DNA of 64,000 bases from JBKBUF01 sp046290815 (GTDB lineage Bacteria; Bacteroidota; Bacteroidia; Cytophagales; Cytophagaceae). Positions 52,361 through 60,111 of this stretch are shown one piece after another. Where the stretch lies: NCBI GenBank assembly GCA_046290815.1, contig JBKBUF010000001.1, positions 62,001 through 126,000 of the forward strand, written 5' to 3'. Within the stretch, counting starts at the first letter, position 1; each line of letters opens with the position of its first letter. The notes beneath the pieces are model-generated. The model saw only the letters and a list, made by a program, of their open reading frames with translations. It was not told the origin of the DNA and did no database searches. The position numbers were made by a program, and so were the translations under genes.

Positions 52361-53500
52361 ATGGCCAAAACCAAATCAAAACCAAGTAAAAAACCTAGTA
52401 AACCTGCAGGTAAAAGCAGTAAAGCAGCAGCAAAGAAAACCGCTGTAAAAAAAGGCGCCAAAGCACCGGCGAAAAAAGCTCCGGCCAAAAAGGCACCGGC
52501 GAAAAAAGCCCCTGCTAAAAAGACCGTAAGTAAGAAAGTTAGCAAACCTGCTGTAAAAAAGCCTGCTGCAAAAAAACCGGTAGCAAAGAAAAGTGCAACC
52601 AAACCTTCGGGTAAAAAGGCGGCTCCTGCCAAAAAGCCTGCAGTAAAAAAAGCAGCTCCTGCTAAAAAAGCAGAAGTAAAAAAGGCAGCTCCCGCACCTA
52701 AAACCAAGGTGGCTCCAAAACCTGCTAAACCTGTTGCCAAAAAAGAGGCACCAAAGGTGGCACCTAAAGAAAAAGCTCCTCAAAAAGAAGCTAAGCCGGT
52801 AAAAGCAGCAAAACCGGAAAAGGAAACTAAAAAGCCTGCGGCAAAACCGCAAGCAGGAAAGTCTGCCCCGACACCTGAAAAAAAGGTATCCAAACCGGAG
52901 CCAAGGCCAATTGAAAAGAATCCTTATCATAACCTTCCTCCTAAAAAAGAAGCAAAAGGACCAGAGATTTTTGTATCACATATAGATGATTCACTTATCG
53001 ACACCAGCAACAGAGCAAAGCCTGATCCTGGTATGGATGGTGATAAAAAAATAGAACTTAAGAGAGAACTATTAAATAAATGCATTGACATGCAAAGCCA
53101 GATCATCCAGACAGCTAAAAAAGCTATGGATGAAGCACAAGCCAGTGCCAATGAAGAAGAAGGATCATCTTCTGAAGAGAAGTTTGACGGCTTCAGAGAA
53201 ACCATGCAGATCACCAGAGATATGCATGCAAGACAAGTACAGGAAGGTATTAACGGATTGTCTCTGCTTAAGAGAATTTTCCTTAACCCCCAGGATAGCG
53301 TTGGTCTCGGTTCTGTAGTATATACTGAACTACAAAACTATTTCATCAGCGTAAGTCTGGGAGAAGTTAAAATTGCAGACAAAAACAGCTTCGTAGCAAT
53401 TTCAACTATGACTCCTTTGTACCATGCTATGGCAGGGAAAAAGAAAGGCGACAAGTTTGTATTCAGAGATAAGGAGTATACCATTCTTGAGACGTTCTAG
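52361..53500 (+). CDS. Gre-factor-like protein with long histone H1-like Lys/Ala/Pro tail
   Basis: 379 residues in two parts. Residues 1-~190 are a low-complexity Lys/Ala/Pro tail (repeats like APAKKAPAKKAPAKK and KPAAKKPVAKK), as in bacterial histone H1-like proteins. Residues ~225-300 look like a helical hairpin (KKIELKRELLNKCIDMQSQI ... FRETMQITRDMHARQVQEGI) whose tip is acidic (NEEEGSSSEE). Residues ~300-379 fit the FKBP-like Gre C-terminal domain (GSVVYTELQNYFISVSLGEV, FVAISTMTPLYHAMAGKKKG, FRDKEYTILE). In Bacteroidota this domain is often mis-named 3-oxoacyl-ACP synthase. The parts suggest a DNA-bound factor that reaches into the RNA polymerase secondary channel; this is inference. Confidence 0.75.
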   Translation: MAKTKSKPSKKPSKPAGKSSKAAAKKTAVKKGAKAPAKKAPAKKAPAKKAPAKKTVSKKVSKPAVKKPAAKKPVAKKSATKPSGKKAAPAKKPAVKKAAPAKKAEVKKAAPAPKTKVAPKPAKPVAKKEAPKVAPKEKAPQKEAKPVKAAKPEKETKKPAAKPQAGKSAPTPEKKVSKPEPRPIEKNPYHNLPPKKEAKGPEIFVSHIDDSLIDTSNRAKPDPGMDGDKKIELKRELLNKCIDMQSQIIQTAKKAMDEAQASANEEEGSSSEEKFDGFRETMQITRDMHARQVQEGINGLSLLKRIFLNPQDSVGLGSVVYTELQNYFISVSLGEVKIADKNSFVAISTMTPLYHAMAGKKKGDKFVFRDKEYTILETF

Positions 53501-53501
53501 G

Positions 53502-53520
53502 AATGTTGAATGCTGAATGA
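53502..53520. repeat. short heptad array, AATGTTG type
   Basis: GAATGTT, GAATGCT, GAATGAA: three units of 7 nt immediately after the TAG stop of the Gre-like gene. Related to the TGAATGT-type units near 60112 and, inverted, to those at 13373. Confidence 0.5.
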
Positions 53521-53538
53521 AAGAAAACTAATTTTTAA

Positions 53539-53578
53539 TAAAAAAAAACGGTCATCTTATCGGTGACCGTTTTTTTTT
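53539..53578. terminator. bidirectional terminator between convergent genes
   Basis: The stem AAAAACGGTCA/TGACCGTTTTT with a 9-nt loop is flanked by a long A run and a long T run, so it serves both the Gre-like gene and the thioredoxin-like gene. Confidence 0.9.
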
Positions 53579-53581
53579 ACC

Positions 53582-53606
53582 ATTCTTAATTCTTAATTCT
53601 TAATTG
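53582..53606. repeat. heptad array, ATTCTTA type
   Basis: ATTCTTA, ATTCTTA, ATTCTTA, ATTGAA: period 7, 4 nt from the stop codon of the thioredoxin-like gene (53610). Confidence 0.8.
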
Positions 53607-53609
53607 AAT

Positions 53610-54137
53610 TTATTTTCTCTTTCTCCCCGTAGCAAGTCCTTTATTTGCACTATTAAACGCAGTTTCAATTTCTTCCATACTTGTCTGAGATTCAAAGGCA
53701 GTAATTAGCTGTTTATTCTCATCATACAGATATAATGAAGGGTAACCTATTGCATTAAACTTTTTGTAAAATTCATCCTGTTTATCATGTAATACAATAA
53801 TTTGTTTGAATTGCTGCAATTGGTATAAATTCACAAATCTTTTTACTTCCTCCAGCGGATTCGGACTTATCATTAAGATCTGGATGTTGTCAAAGTAATT
53901 AATATTGCTAAGAATTTCTTTGGTCTCCTCCTGACATAAATCGCACAGAGGGTTAAAATACACTATCATCAATTTTGTGTTTGCTTTAAGGTTATTGGAA
54001 GAAAAAGGCTTTCCATCCAATGTGTTGTATGTAAATTCCGGAAGTTTTTCGCCTTTCTTTCTGGGAGGTGCCTCCGCCACTGCCAAACTGCTAATAATTA
54101 AAAAGCAAACGAAACACAACAATCTATTCACTCTCAT
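53610..54137 (-). CDS. exported thioredoxin-like (TlpA/redoxin) protein
   Basis: 175 residues. Signal peptide MRVNRLLCFVCFLIISSLAV, then EKLPEFTYNTLDGKPFSSNN and MIVYFNPLCDLCQEETKEIL, where CDLC is the CxxC redox motif. The fold continues with IQILMISPNPLEEVKRFVN, cis-Pro region GYPSLYLYDENKQLITAF and a basic tail (GRKRK). It should act in periplasmic thiol-disulfide exchange. The NPLC start of the active site is unusual next to WCGPC-type thioredoxins but normal for Bacteroidota redoxins. Confidence 0.85.
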   Translation of the reverse strand: MRVNRLLCFVCFLIISSLAVAEAPPRKKGEKLPEFTYNTLDGKPFSSNNLKANTKLMIVYFNPLCDLCQEETKEILSNINYFDNIQILMISPNPLEEVKRFVNLYQLQQFKQIIVLHDKQDEFYKKFNAIGYPSLYLYDENKQLITAFESQTSMEEIETAFNSANKGLATGRKRK

Positions 54138-54268
54138 ATCTCTTCTACATTCGTTTAATTTAATAACCGGAACTTTTTTCAGTTGTTTTAAAACATCTGT
54201 TACTTCTTGATAGTAACATGCTTAACATTTGCCAATCCTCATTAGTTAAATTTCTGAGGGGTGAGAAA

Positions 54269-55825
54269 ATGAAAAAAAAATTAGTGGTCTCGGTGCTGAT
54301 CTTTCTTATGGGAGGCTTGTTTTGCACCAGGGGAATTCAGGCAGGAGAACAATTACAACAAGATTCTCTGATAGTACAAAGTGAATCTTTCATAATCACA
54401 ACAGGTGACAGTGTTACAATAGCTGCGTCTGAAAAGTATCTTAAAAACGGCATTCATCATTTTTTCTTTGGAAAACATTATAGAGAATTATGGGCATTGC
54501 CTGTTACAGTGGAGGTATTTAATTTAGAACAAAGTGAAAATATATCTTCTGACAACAAGATTTTTACACCAATTAAAAAAGGGGGAAATCAGCAAACTGT
54601 TACAGTAAGACTAAAAGCTAACGATGGTAAAACTTATGTAATTCGGGGATTAGATAAAGTACAAACAAATGCCCTTCCCCCTAACATGAGATTTTTTCCT
54701 TTAACCTTCTTTATGGAAGATCAGACATCGGCACTCAATCCATATGCAGCGCTGGCCATACCACCTTTAGCCCACGCAGCAGGATTATATCATACCAATC
54801 CCAAACTCATTTTTATTCCTGATCAAAATCCTAACCCATTACTGAATTCCCTGTCAGGACAAATGGCCATACTTGAGGAGTTTCCCGATAAGTCATGGAC
54901 AGAAACTGATGAATTCGGAGAGGCGGAGAAAATACTCTCAGAGGATAAATTTGCCGGCAAACGAATGAATGATCCGGAGATGAATATCGATACCAAAATG
55001 TTTGTAAAAGCAAGATTATTTGATATTCTCATTGGAGATTGGGACAGGCATTCCGGACAATGGAAATGGGGAAAGCAGGAAAAAGAAAATGAGGTAATAT
55101 ACCAACCTATTCCCCGGGACCGGGATATGGCATTCTTCAAATTCAGAGATGGGTTTCTTAACAGAATAACATTACTGTTTATTCCAAAATTTCAGACCTT
55201 CGATACCAGAATTTACAACCTGAAAGGTTATTTATATAACAGCAGAAAACAGGATCAACTATTGCTGCCTATGGTGGATGAATCAGAATGGATCCATGCA
55301 GCAGAAACCCTGAAAACAGAAATAACCGACTCCGTTATCAATGAAAGCATCAATCAGTGGCCTGCAGAAGTCCGGGAAAAGGTGGGAGCATTCACGGCCG
55401 AAGCATTGAAAGCAAGAAGAGATAATCTACCTGATATAGCCAGAGACTTTTACAAACTCATCAATACACATCCTAAAATTTCAGGTACGGATAAGCCGGA
55501 GCGTTTTATCATCACGAGGGTAAACAATAACACAACCAGGGTGGAAATTTATTACAAAGGTAAATTAATTTCTTCCAGGATCTTTGACCACAATATCACC
55601 AAACAAATCAGCCTTTACGGACTAGGTGGTGATGATGAATTTGAAGTGAGAGGTGATGTTCAACGAGCCATAAGCTTAAACCTGTACGGAGGTGAAGGAA
55701 AAGACAAATACATTGATAACTCTATTGTTAAAGGCTGGCTTAAAAGAGTCAGAATCATAGACTATAAGAATGAAAATTACTTCATGCCGGGAGGTGTGGA
55801 GGAGAATGTGGTGACGAGGGAGTAA
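54269..55825 (+). CDS. exported kinase-like protein related to Bacteroidota D15/phosphoesterase fusion proteins
   Basis: 518 residues from ATG 54269 (MKKKLVVSVLIFLMGGLFCT, a signal peptide); the frame opens at 54218, but that start precedes the signal by 17 residues. Near 120 lies RLKANDGKTYVIRGLDKVQT, then SALNPYAALAIPPLAHAAGL, LFDILIGDWDRHSGQWKW (~256) and YQPIPRDRDMAFFKF (~282). These blocks resemble the FAM20/HipA-like kinase catalytic pattern (K, D-RH-x-x-Q, D-x-D). In relatives they are followed by a surface-antigen (D15) beta-barrel. Here only a GLGGDDEFEVRGD/GGEGKDKY region follows and the gene ends, without barrel or anchor. Target unknown. Confidence 0.65.
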   Translation: MKKKLVVSVLIFLMGGLFCTRGIQAGEQLQQDSLIVQSESFIITTGDSVTIAASEKYLKNGIHHFFFGKHYRELWALPVTVEVFNLEQSENISSDNKIFTPIKKGGNQQTVTVRLKANDGKTYVIRGLDKVQTNALPPNMRFFPLTFFMEDQTSALNPYAALAIPPLAHAAGLYHTNPKLIFIPDQNPNPLLNSLSGQMAILEEFPDKSWTETDEFGEAEKILSEDKFAGKRMNDPEMNIDTKMFVKARLFDILIGDWDRHSGQWKWGKQEKENEVIYQPIPRDRDMAFFKFRDGFLNRITLLFIPKFQTFDTRIYNLKGYLYNSRKQDQLLLPMVDESEWIHAAETLKTEITDSVINESINQWPAEVREKVGAFTAEALKARRDNLPDIARDFYKLINTHPKISGTDKPERFIITRVNNNTTRVEIYYKGKLISSRIFDHNITKQISLYGLGGDDEFEVRGDVQRAISLNLYGGEGKDKYIDNSIVKGWLKRVRIIDYKNENYFMPGGVEENVVTRE

Positions 55826-55832
55826 GAAGGGG

Positions 55833-55888
55833 TTAGGGTGTTAATGTGTTAGAGTGTTAAGGTGTTAGAGGTTTGGCGTGCTTAAAAT
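55833..55888. repeat. octamer array (period 8), GTGTTAGA type
   Basis: TTAGGGTG, TTAATGTG, TTAGAGTG, TTAAGGTG, TTAGAGGT, TTGGCGTG, CTTAAAAT: period 8, starting 7 nt after the stop of the kinase-like gene. Same 3' position as the heptads. Confidence 0.75.
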
Positions 55889-55904
55889 ACCAAAATCATC
55901 TTTG

Positions 55905-55945
55905 CGGTTCTTTGGGCTTTCCTTTGCGCAACTTTGCGAGAAATA
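55905..55945. repeat. CTTTGCG-type intergenic repeat
   Basis: CTTTGCGG, TTCTTTGGG, CTTTCCTTTGCGCAA, CTTTGCGAGAA: irregularly spaced copies of CTTTGCG just upstream of the YdeI-like gene. CTTTGCG-rich strings like this are common in intergenic regions of many bacteria. Confidence 0.5.
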
Positions 55946-55977
55946 TTTATATTAGATGATTATTTACATTATCCGCC

Positions 55978-56490
55978 ATGATACAGTTCACCGCTACTAT
56001 CAAAAAGTTTAAAGAGAAAGGCGAAAAGTCCGGGTGGACATACATTGAAATATCAGAAGAACAGGCACAGACCTTGAAACCCGGAAATAAAAAAGCATTC
56101 AGGGTTAAAGGCAAACTGGACAATTACCAATTTGAAGGGATAAGTCTTCTTCCTATGGGTGAAGGTGATTTTATAATGGCGTTAAACGCCACCATAAGAA
56201 AAGCCATAAAAAAAGACAACAACGAAAAGGTAAAAGTGACTATTGAAATTGACACGAAAGAAAAACCTTTGTCTGTTGATTTTACCTCCTGCCTTGAAGA
56301 TGAACCTTCTGCATTAAAATATTTTCAAACTCTGCCCAAATCTCATCAGAAATATTTTTCTGACTGGATTGAATCTGCGAAAACCGAAACCACGAAAACC
56401 AAGAGACTCACTCAGGCAATTACAGCCCTATCAATGAAAATGGGTTTCCCTGAAATGGTACGGTATTATAAAAAAAACTCTAACCTATAA
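55978..56490 (+). CDS. DUF1905 plus YdeI/OmdA-like C-terminal domain protein
   Basis: 170 residues, cytosolic. The first half fits DUF1905 (MIQFTATIKKFKEKGEKSGW, GISLLPMGEGDFIMALNATI, RKAIKKDNNEKVKVTIEID). The second half carries the YdeI/OmpD-associated motif (LPKSHQKYFSDWIESAKTETTKTKRL). YdeI-like proteins are linked to bacteriocin protection or antimicrobial peptide resistance in enterics; the biochemical role is unknown. Its start follows period-8 and CTTTGCG repeats. Confidence 0.85.
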   Translation: MIQFTATIKKFKEKGEKSGWTYIEISEEQAQTLKPGNKKAFRVKGKLDNYQFEGISLLPMGEGDFIMALNATIRKAIKKDNNEKVKVTIEIDTKEKPLSVDFTSCLEDEPSALKYFQTLPKSHQKYFSDWIESAKTETTKTKRLTQAITALSMKMGFPEMVRYYKKNSNL

Positions 56491-56539
56491 ATTTGTTTTC
56501 CGTTGAATTTGTCGAAATAGATTCCTTTGCATTACGGGC

Positions 56540-57649
56540 ATGAGTATGGAAACACAGATCAAAAATTTTGAAAATATTGTAAATTCCTACATTGATTCTA
56601 TCGCGATTCTTGATAGCAAAGGCACTATATTGTTTGTCAATAATTCCTGGAATGAATTTTATAGAAACAATTGTAGTGGAAAGGAGAAAAACTGGATTGG
56701 TGAAAATTACCTGAAGTTTTGTGTAGTGGCTCAGGAAAAGTCTGCAATGGATGCCTGTAATGGTATCATGTCTGTCATAGAAAAGAAATCCAGGGTGTTT
56801 GAACTGGAATACCCATGCCATTCCCCCGAAACTGAACGATGGTTCTTATTAAGGGTCAATCCCATCAACGACTCTGAAAATATCCTTGTTTCTCACATCA
56901 ACATAACCGAAAGAGTAAAGGCAGAGAACAAAGTGGAGCAACAAAATCAAAGCCTGATAAGGATCAATCATGAACTTCAAAATCTGCTTGCACAGATAGG
57001 TCATGATATAAAAAATCCACTTACCTCTCTAAATTTTCTGGTCAACTTTCTTAAGTCCGGGGACGAGCTGAACGAAATTAATTCCTATCTTGAACTGATG
57101 GAGAAAAATATTTCAGGTATTTCCGAATTCATCCAGGAGATCATGGAAGTTTCTGAAAACAGCAGACTTAACCCTGTTTTTGAAAAAATAAATTTCAGAA
57201 AAACACTCCAGGATATTACTGACGGACTGAAGTACATGGAAGGCAAAGACAAGGTGGAAATAAGAAATAACATATCTGTGGAAACTGAATTTCACTCTGA
57301 TGTAAGGCTACTGAAAACCATTCTCACAAATCTTATCAGCAATGCAGCAAGATATCATGACCCGGAGAAGGAGCATCCTTATGTCAGAACACATATACAA
57401 ACTAATCAGCATGATTGTGTAATAAGTGTGGAAGATAATGGCTGTGGTATTCCGGAAAATGAAATTGAAAAAATCTTTACCCTACACTACAGAATAAAAA
57501 AAGACAAACCAGGCACCGGACTTGGACTCTACCTTGTGAAACAGGCCCTTGAAAAACTGGAAGGAAAAGTTGAAGTGAAATCACAGCCCGGTGTTGGTTC
57601 CACATTCATATGTACTATTCCTAATAAAAAACCAGGCATAAGCAATTGA
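56540..57649 (+). CDS. PAS-domain sensor histidine kinase (cytosolic)
   Basis: 369 residues without a signal peptide or membrane helix. An N-terminal PAS domain (residues ~10-125: IAILDSKGTILFVNNSWNEF, VSHINITERVKAENK) precedes a coiled linker, the HisKA site with H155 in AQIGHDIKNPLTSLNFLV, and a HATPase domain with ILTNLISNAARYH (N box), VEDNGCGIPENEIEKIF (G1) and GTGLGLYLVKQALEKLEG (G2). No response regulator lies nearby, so the partner is elsewhere. The stop overlaps the start of the glycosyltransferase gene by 4 nt (TTGA). Confidence 0.9.
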   Translation: MSMETQIKNFENIVNSYIDSIAILDSKGTILFVNNSWNEFYRNNCSGKEKNWIGENYLKFCVVAQEKSAMDACNGIMSVIEKKSRVFELEYPCHSPETERWFLLRVNPINDSENILVSHINITERVKAENKVEQQNQSLIRINHELQNLLAQIGHDIKNPLTSLNFLVNFLKSGDELNEINSYLELMEKNISGISEFIQEIMEVSENSRLNPVFEKINFRKTLQDITDGLKYMEGKDKVEIRNNISVETEFHSDVRLLKTILTNLISNAARYHDPEKEHPYVRTHIQTNQHDCVISVEDNGCGIPENEIEKIFTLHYRIKKDKPGTGLGLYLVKQALEKLEGKVEVKSQPGVGSTFICTIPNKKPGISN

Positions 57650-58650
57650 TTCCTGCAATAAGTATAATTCTACCCTTTTATAATCCGGGAAAGCTGCTCG
57701 AAGCGGCTATAAACAGTATACTATGTCAAAGTTTTCATGATTGGGAATTGATTTTGATTGACAATAACAGCAGTGATGGCAGCACCGGATTTGCTGAACA
57801 AATAAGTTTGTCCGATAACCGGATTAAACTAATACAGGAGAATAGACAAGGTATTGCCTATGCCTTGAATGCAGGACTTGCTGTAGCTAAAGGCAAATAC
57901 ATAGGGAGGATGGATGCGGATGATCTGTCTCATCCCGAAAGAATCAGGAAACAATATGATTTCCTGGAAATGAACATGGACATCGATGTGGTATCATGTA
58001 AAACACATTTTCATTCAGAACATGATAATGCAGAAGGTTATAAATCTTATGTCCATTGGCAAAACAATATCCTTAGTCCGGAAGAACATTACCTTAACAG
58101 ATTTGTAGAATCTCCCCTCGCCCATCCCACTGTAGTTTTCAGAAGAAAACTTATTGATCAATTCGGATTGTATTCCACTGATAACATTCCTGAAGACTAC
58201 GAATTATGGCTGAGATGGATGAGCAAAGGTGTCAGATTTTCCAAACTGGAAGATACACTTCTGAACTGGAATGATGGTGCAGGCAGATTATCAAGAACAC
58301 ATAATAACTATTCCGATGCAGCCTTTCTAAGGATTAAATGCCGCTATCTGGTACAATGGATCAGAGAAAATATTTCATCAGACAAAGAAATCATTGCATG
58401 CGGTACGAGTAAGGAATGCGTTAGCAGAATCAGCTTCCTTGAAAGGGAAGGAATCAAAATCTCCGCCCTTACCGATGTAAAGGCAAAAAATCCTGTAGAC
58501 AGAAAATTTATTGAAGCAGATTTGCTGAACAGTCCCGAAAAGCACTTTGTAATCAACTTTATAGCGAAACGCGGTGTGGGAGAAAGCATCAGGGCTTTCC
58601 TTACGGGTAGAAATTACAGAGAAGGCAGGGATTTTATCCTCGCCGGCTAA
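57646..58650 (+). CDS. family 2 glycosyltransferase with C-terminal nucleotide-fold extension
   Basis: 334 residues from TTG 57646, overlapping the kinase stop (TTGA). The GT-A domain has SIILPFYNPGKLLEAAINSI, IDNNSSDGSTGFAEQI and the DxD in GRMDADDLSHPERI; EDYELWLRWMSKG is the acceptor-side motif. From ~235 a Rossmann-like piece (DKEIIACGTSKECVSRISFL, IKISALTDVKAKNP) follows; such C-terminal parts are common in this group of glycosyltransferases. The sugar and acceptor are unknown. Coupling to a histidine kinase suggests shared expression. Confidence 0.88.
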   Translation: MIPAISIILPFYNPGKLLEAAINSILCQSFHDWELILIDNNSSDGSTGFAEQISLSDNRIKLIQENRQGIAYALNAGLAVAKGKYIGRMDADDLSHPERIRKQYDFLEMNMDIDVVSCKTHFHSEHDNAEGYKSYVHWQNNILSPEEHYLNRFVESPLAHPTVVFRRKLIDQFGLYSTDNIPEDYELWLRWMSKGVRFSKLEDTLLNWNDGAGRLSRTHNNYSDAAFLRIKCRYLVQWIRENISSDKEIIACGTSKECVSRISFLEREGIKISALTDVKAKNPVDRKFIEADLLNSPEKHFVINFIAKRGVGESIRAFLTGRNYREGRDFILAG

Positions 58651-58698
58651 AAGCTGCCCGTTTTTTTGTAATTTTACAGCCTTTCAACAAATATCACG

Positions 58699-60015
58699 AT
58701 GAGCGAAGAACCGATTGAAAATGTCTGGGGTAAGCTGAACAAGCAGGCATTAAGGGCTTTAACAGAAGCAGGTATTACAGAACCAAAGGAAGTGCAGGAA
58801 AAAACCTTGTCGAGAATATCGGGCGGACAGGATCTTATTGTGGTGGCACCCGAAGGTAGTGGTAAAACTACAGCCATGATTCTTGGTGTCATTATGCGCC
58901 TTAAATACCATGAAGATGCCCCTCCGAGAGCCGTAGTGCTTACTTCTCATCGTGACTCAGCCATTGCCCTGGAAGAAAGATTTATCAGCCTGGCACAATA
59001 CACTGGCTTGAAGATAGTAACTCTTCTTTCCGGACATTCTTTAGAAGGACAGAAAGATGCACTGGCCGAAGGTGCAGATATCGTGATAGGCACGCCTGAC
59101 AGAGTACAGGCAGTGTATTACAAATCAGGACTGAATGTAAATAAACTAAAGATGTTTATCCTGGATGATGCAGACCTCATGATAAAGGAAGGCTTCCAGA
59201 CTGTCATAAGAACATTCACAGAATCGCTTCCCAAATGCCAGCATCTGGTTTATACAGAAGTACTGCATAATAAACTGGAGACATTGCTCGATGATCTGAT
59301 GCACAATCCGACTATTGTTGAGGTAAATGAATTTACAGGCGAACCGCTCGACACCATTCCGCTATCATTGTACACTGTTCCCAATTATAAAACCAAGCTC
59401 AACCTTGTTAACCTCCTGTTAAGAGACCAGGAAGAATTTCCAAAGGTACTTGTTTTTGTAAATACCAAAATCACCTGCGAAAGCATCCATAAAAGCTTAA
59501 GTAAAAGAAATCCGGGCGAAGTAGCCATGCTGAATCCGACAGATTTTGAAATACCGGGTGTGGCAAGTCTGAAAGAGTTTTTACATTCTGATGAATTGAG
59601 GATCCTTGTTTGCCGCAATGATGAAGCCGAACCTCTCAAAGAGGTTGAAGAAGTCCCATGTATTGTTCATTTCGATGTTCCTGAAGATCCTGAACTATTC
59701 ATAGGAAGAGTAAGTCTTAAAGAAGATGAAGAAACTGATATACGCGGATTGGTATTCAGTACAGAACTTGAGCTGACACAACTGAAAAAGATAGAGAAAG
59801 CATTAGGATTTTATATCCAGGCAGAAGAACTGCCAATGGGACTCATCATAGAAGGCGACAGGAAAAGTCACAAAGATGATGAGAAAGAGGAAATCAAAGG
59901 AGGCGGCGCCTTTCACGAAAAGAAACCTGAAAATGCAAAGGACTATAACCTGAAGTACAAGGATAGATTGAAGATGTTTGGTAAGAAGAACAGGAGGAAT
60001 AAAAAGGGAAATTAA
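58699..60015 (+). CDS. divergent DEAD-box RNA helicase
   Basis: 438 residues. The Q-motif region is reduced; motif I is APEGSGKT (residues 50-57), TSHRD replaces PTREL, GTPDRV (131-136) is present, and DDAD (156-159) stands for DEAD. The usual SAT is not found (VYTEVLH instead). In the second RecA domain VLVFVNTKITCESIHKSL is clear, but the expected HRxGRxGR motif VI is replaced by HFDVPEDPELFIGRVSL. The C-terminus is Lys/Asn-rich (KMFGKKNRRNKKG). ATP binding is likely kept, but hydrolysis and unwinding are doubtful. A role in RNA remodelling or as a ribosome-related chaperone is possible. Confidence 0.8.
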   Translation: MSEEPIENVWGKLNKQALRALTEAGITEPKEVQEKTLSRISGGQDLIVVAPEGSGKTTAMILGVIMRLKYHEDAPPRAVVLTSHRDSAIALEERFISLAQYTGLKIVTLLSGHSLEGQKDALAEGADIVIGTPDRVQAVYYKSGLNVNKLKMFILDDADLMIKEGFQTVIRTFTESLPKCQHLVYTEVLHNKLETLLDDLMHNPTIVEVNEFTGEPLDTIPLSLYTVPNYKTKLNLVNLLLRDQEEFPKVLVFVNTKITCESIHKSLSKRNPGEVAMLNPTDFEIPGVASLKEFLHSDELRILVCRNDEAEPLKEVEEVPCIVHFDVPEDPELFIGRVSLKEDEETDIRGLVFSTELELTQLKKIEKALGFYIQAEELPMGLIIEGDRKSHKDDEKEEIKGGGAFHEKKPENAKDYNLKYKDRLKMFGKKNRRNKKGN

Positions 60016-60032
60016 GAATTAAGAATTAAGAA
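60009..60032. repeat. heptad array, AATTAAG type
   Basis: AATTAAG, AATTAAG, AATTAAG, AAT. The stop codon TAA of the helicase gene (60013-60015) lies inside the first unit. Confidence 0.85.
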
Positions 60033-60040
60033 TGGGGATT

Positions 60041-60111
60041 GTGGATGTTAGATATTTGATGTTGGATGTTGGATGTTGGATGTCGGATGTTGGATAATGG
60101 ATGAAATTAGG
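60041..60111. repeat. heptad array, TTGGATG type
   Basis: TGGATGT, TAGATAT, then TGATGT, TGGATGT repeated, CGGATGT, TGGATAA, TGGATG: nine or so units at a period of 7. Same consensus as the array at 37634. It follows the AATTAAG array with a 9-nt gap. Confidence 0.85.

Noticed and set aside
52306..52930. Long minus-strand frames of 144 and 184 codons opposite the Gre-like gene
   Set aside because: They are antisense of Lys/Ala/Pro repeats, giving unnatural Phe/Leu/Ala/Gly or Arg/Cys/Phe-rich strings; the plus-strand gene explains the open frames.
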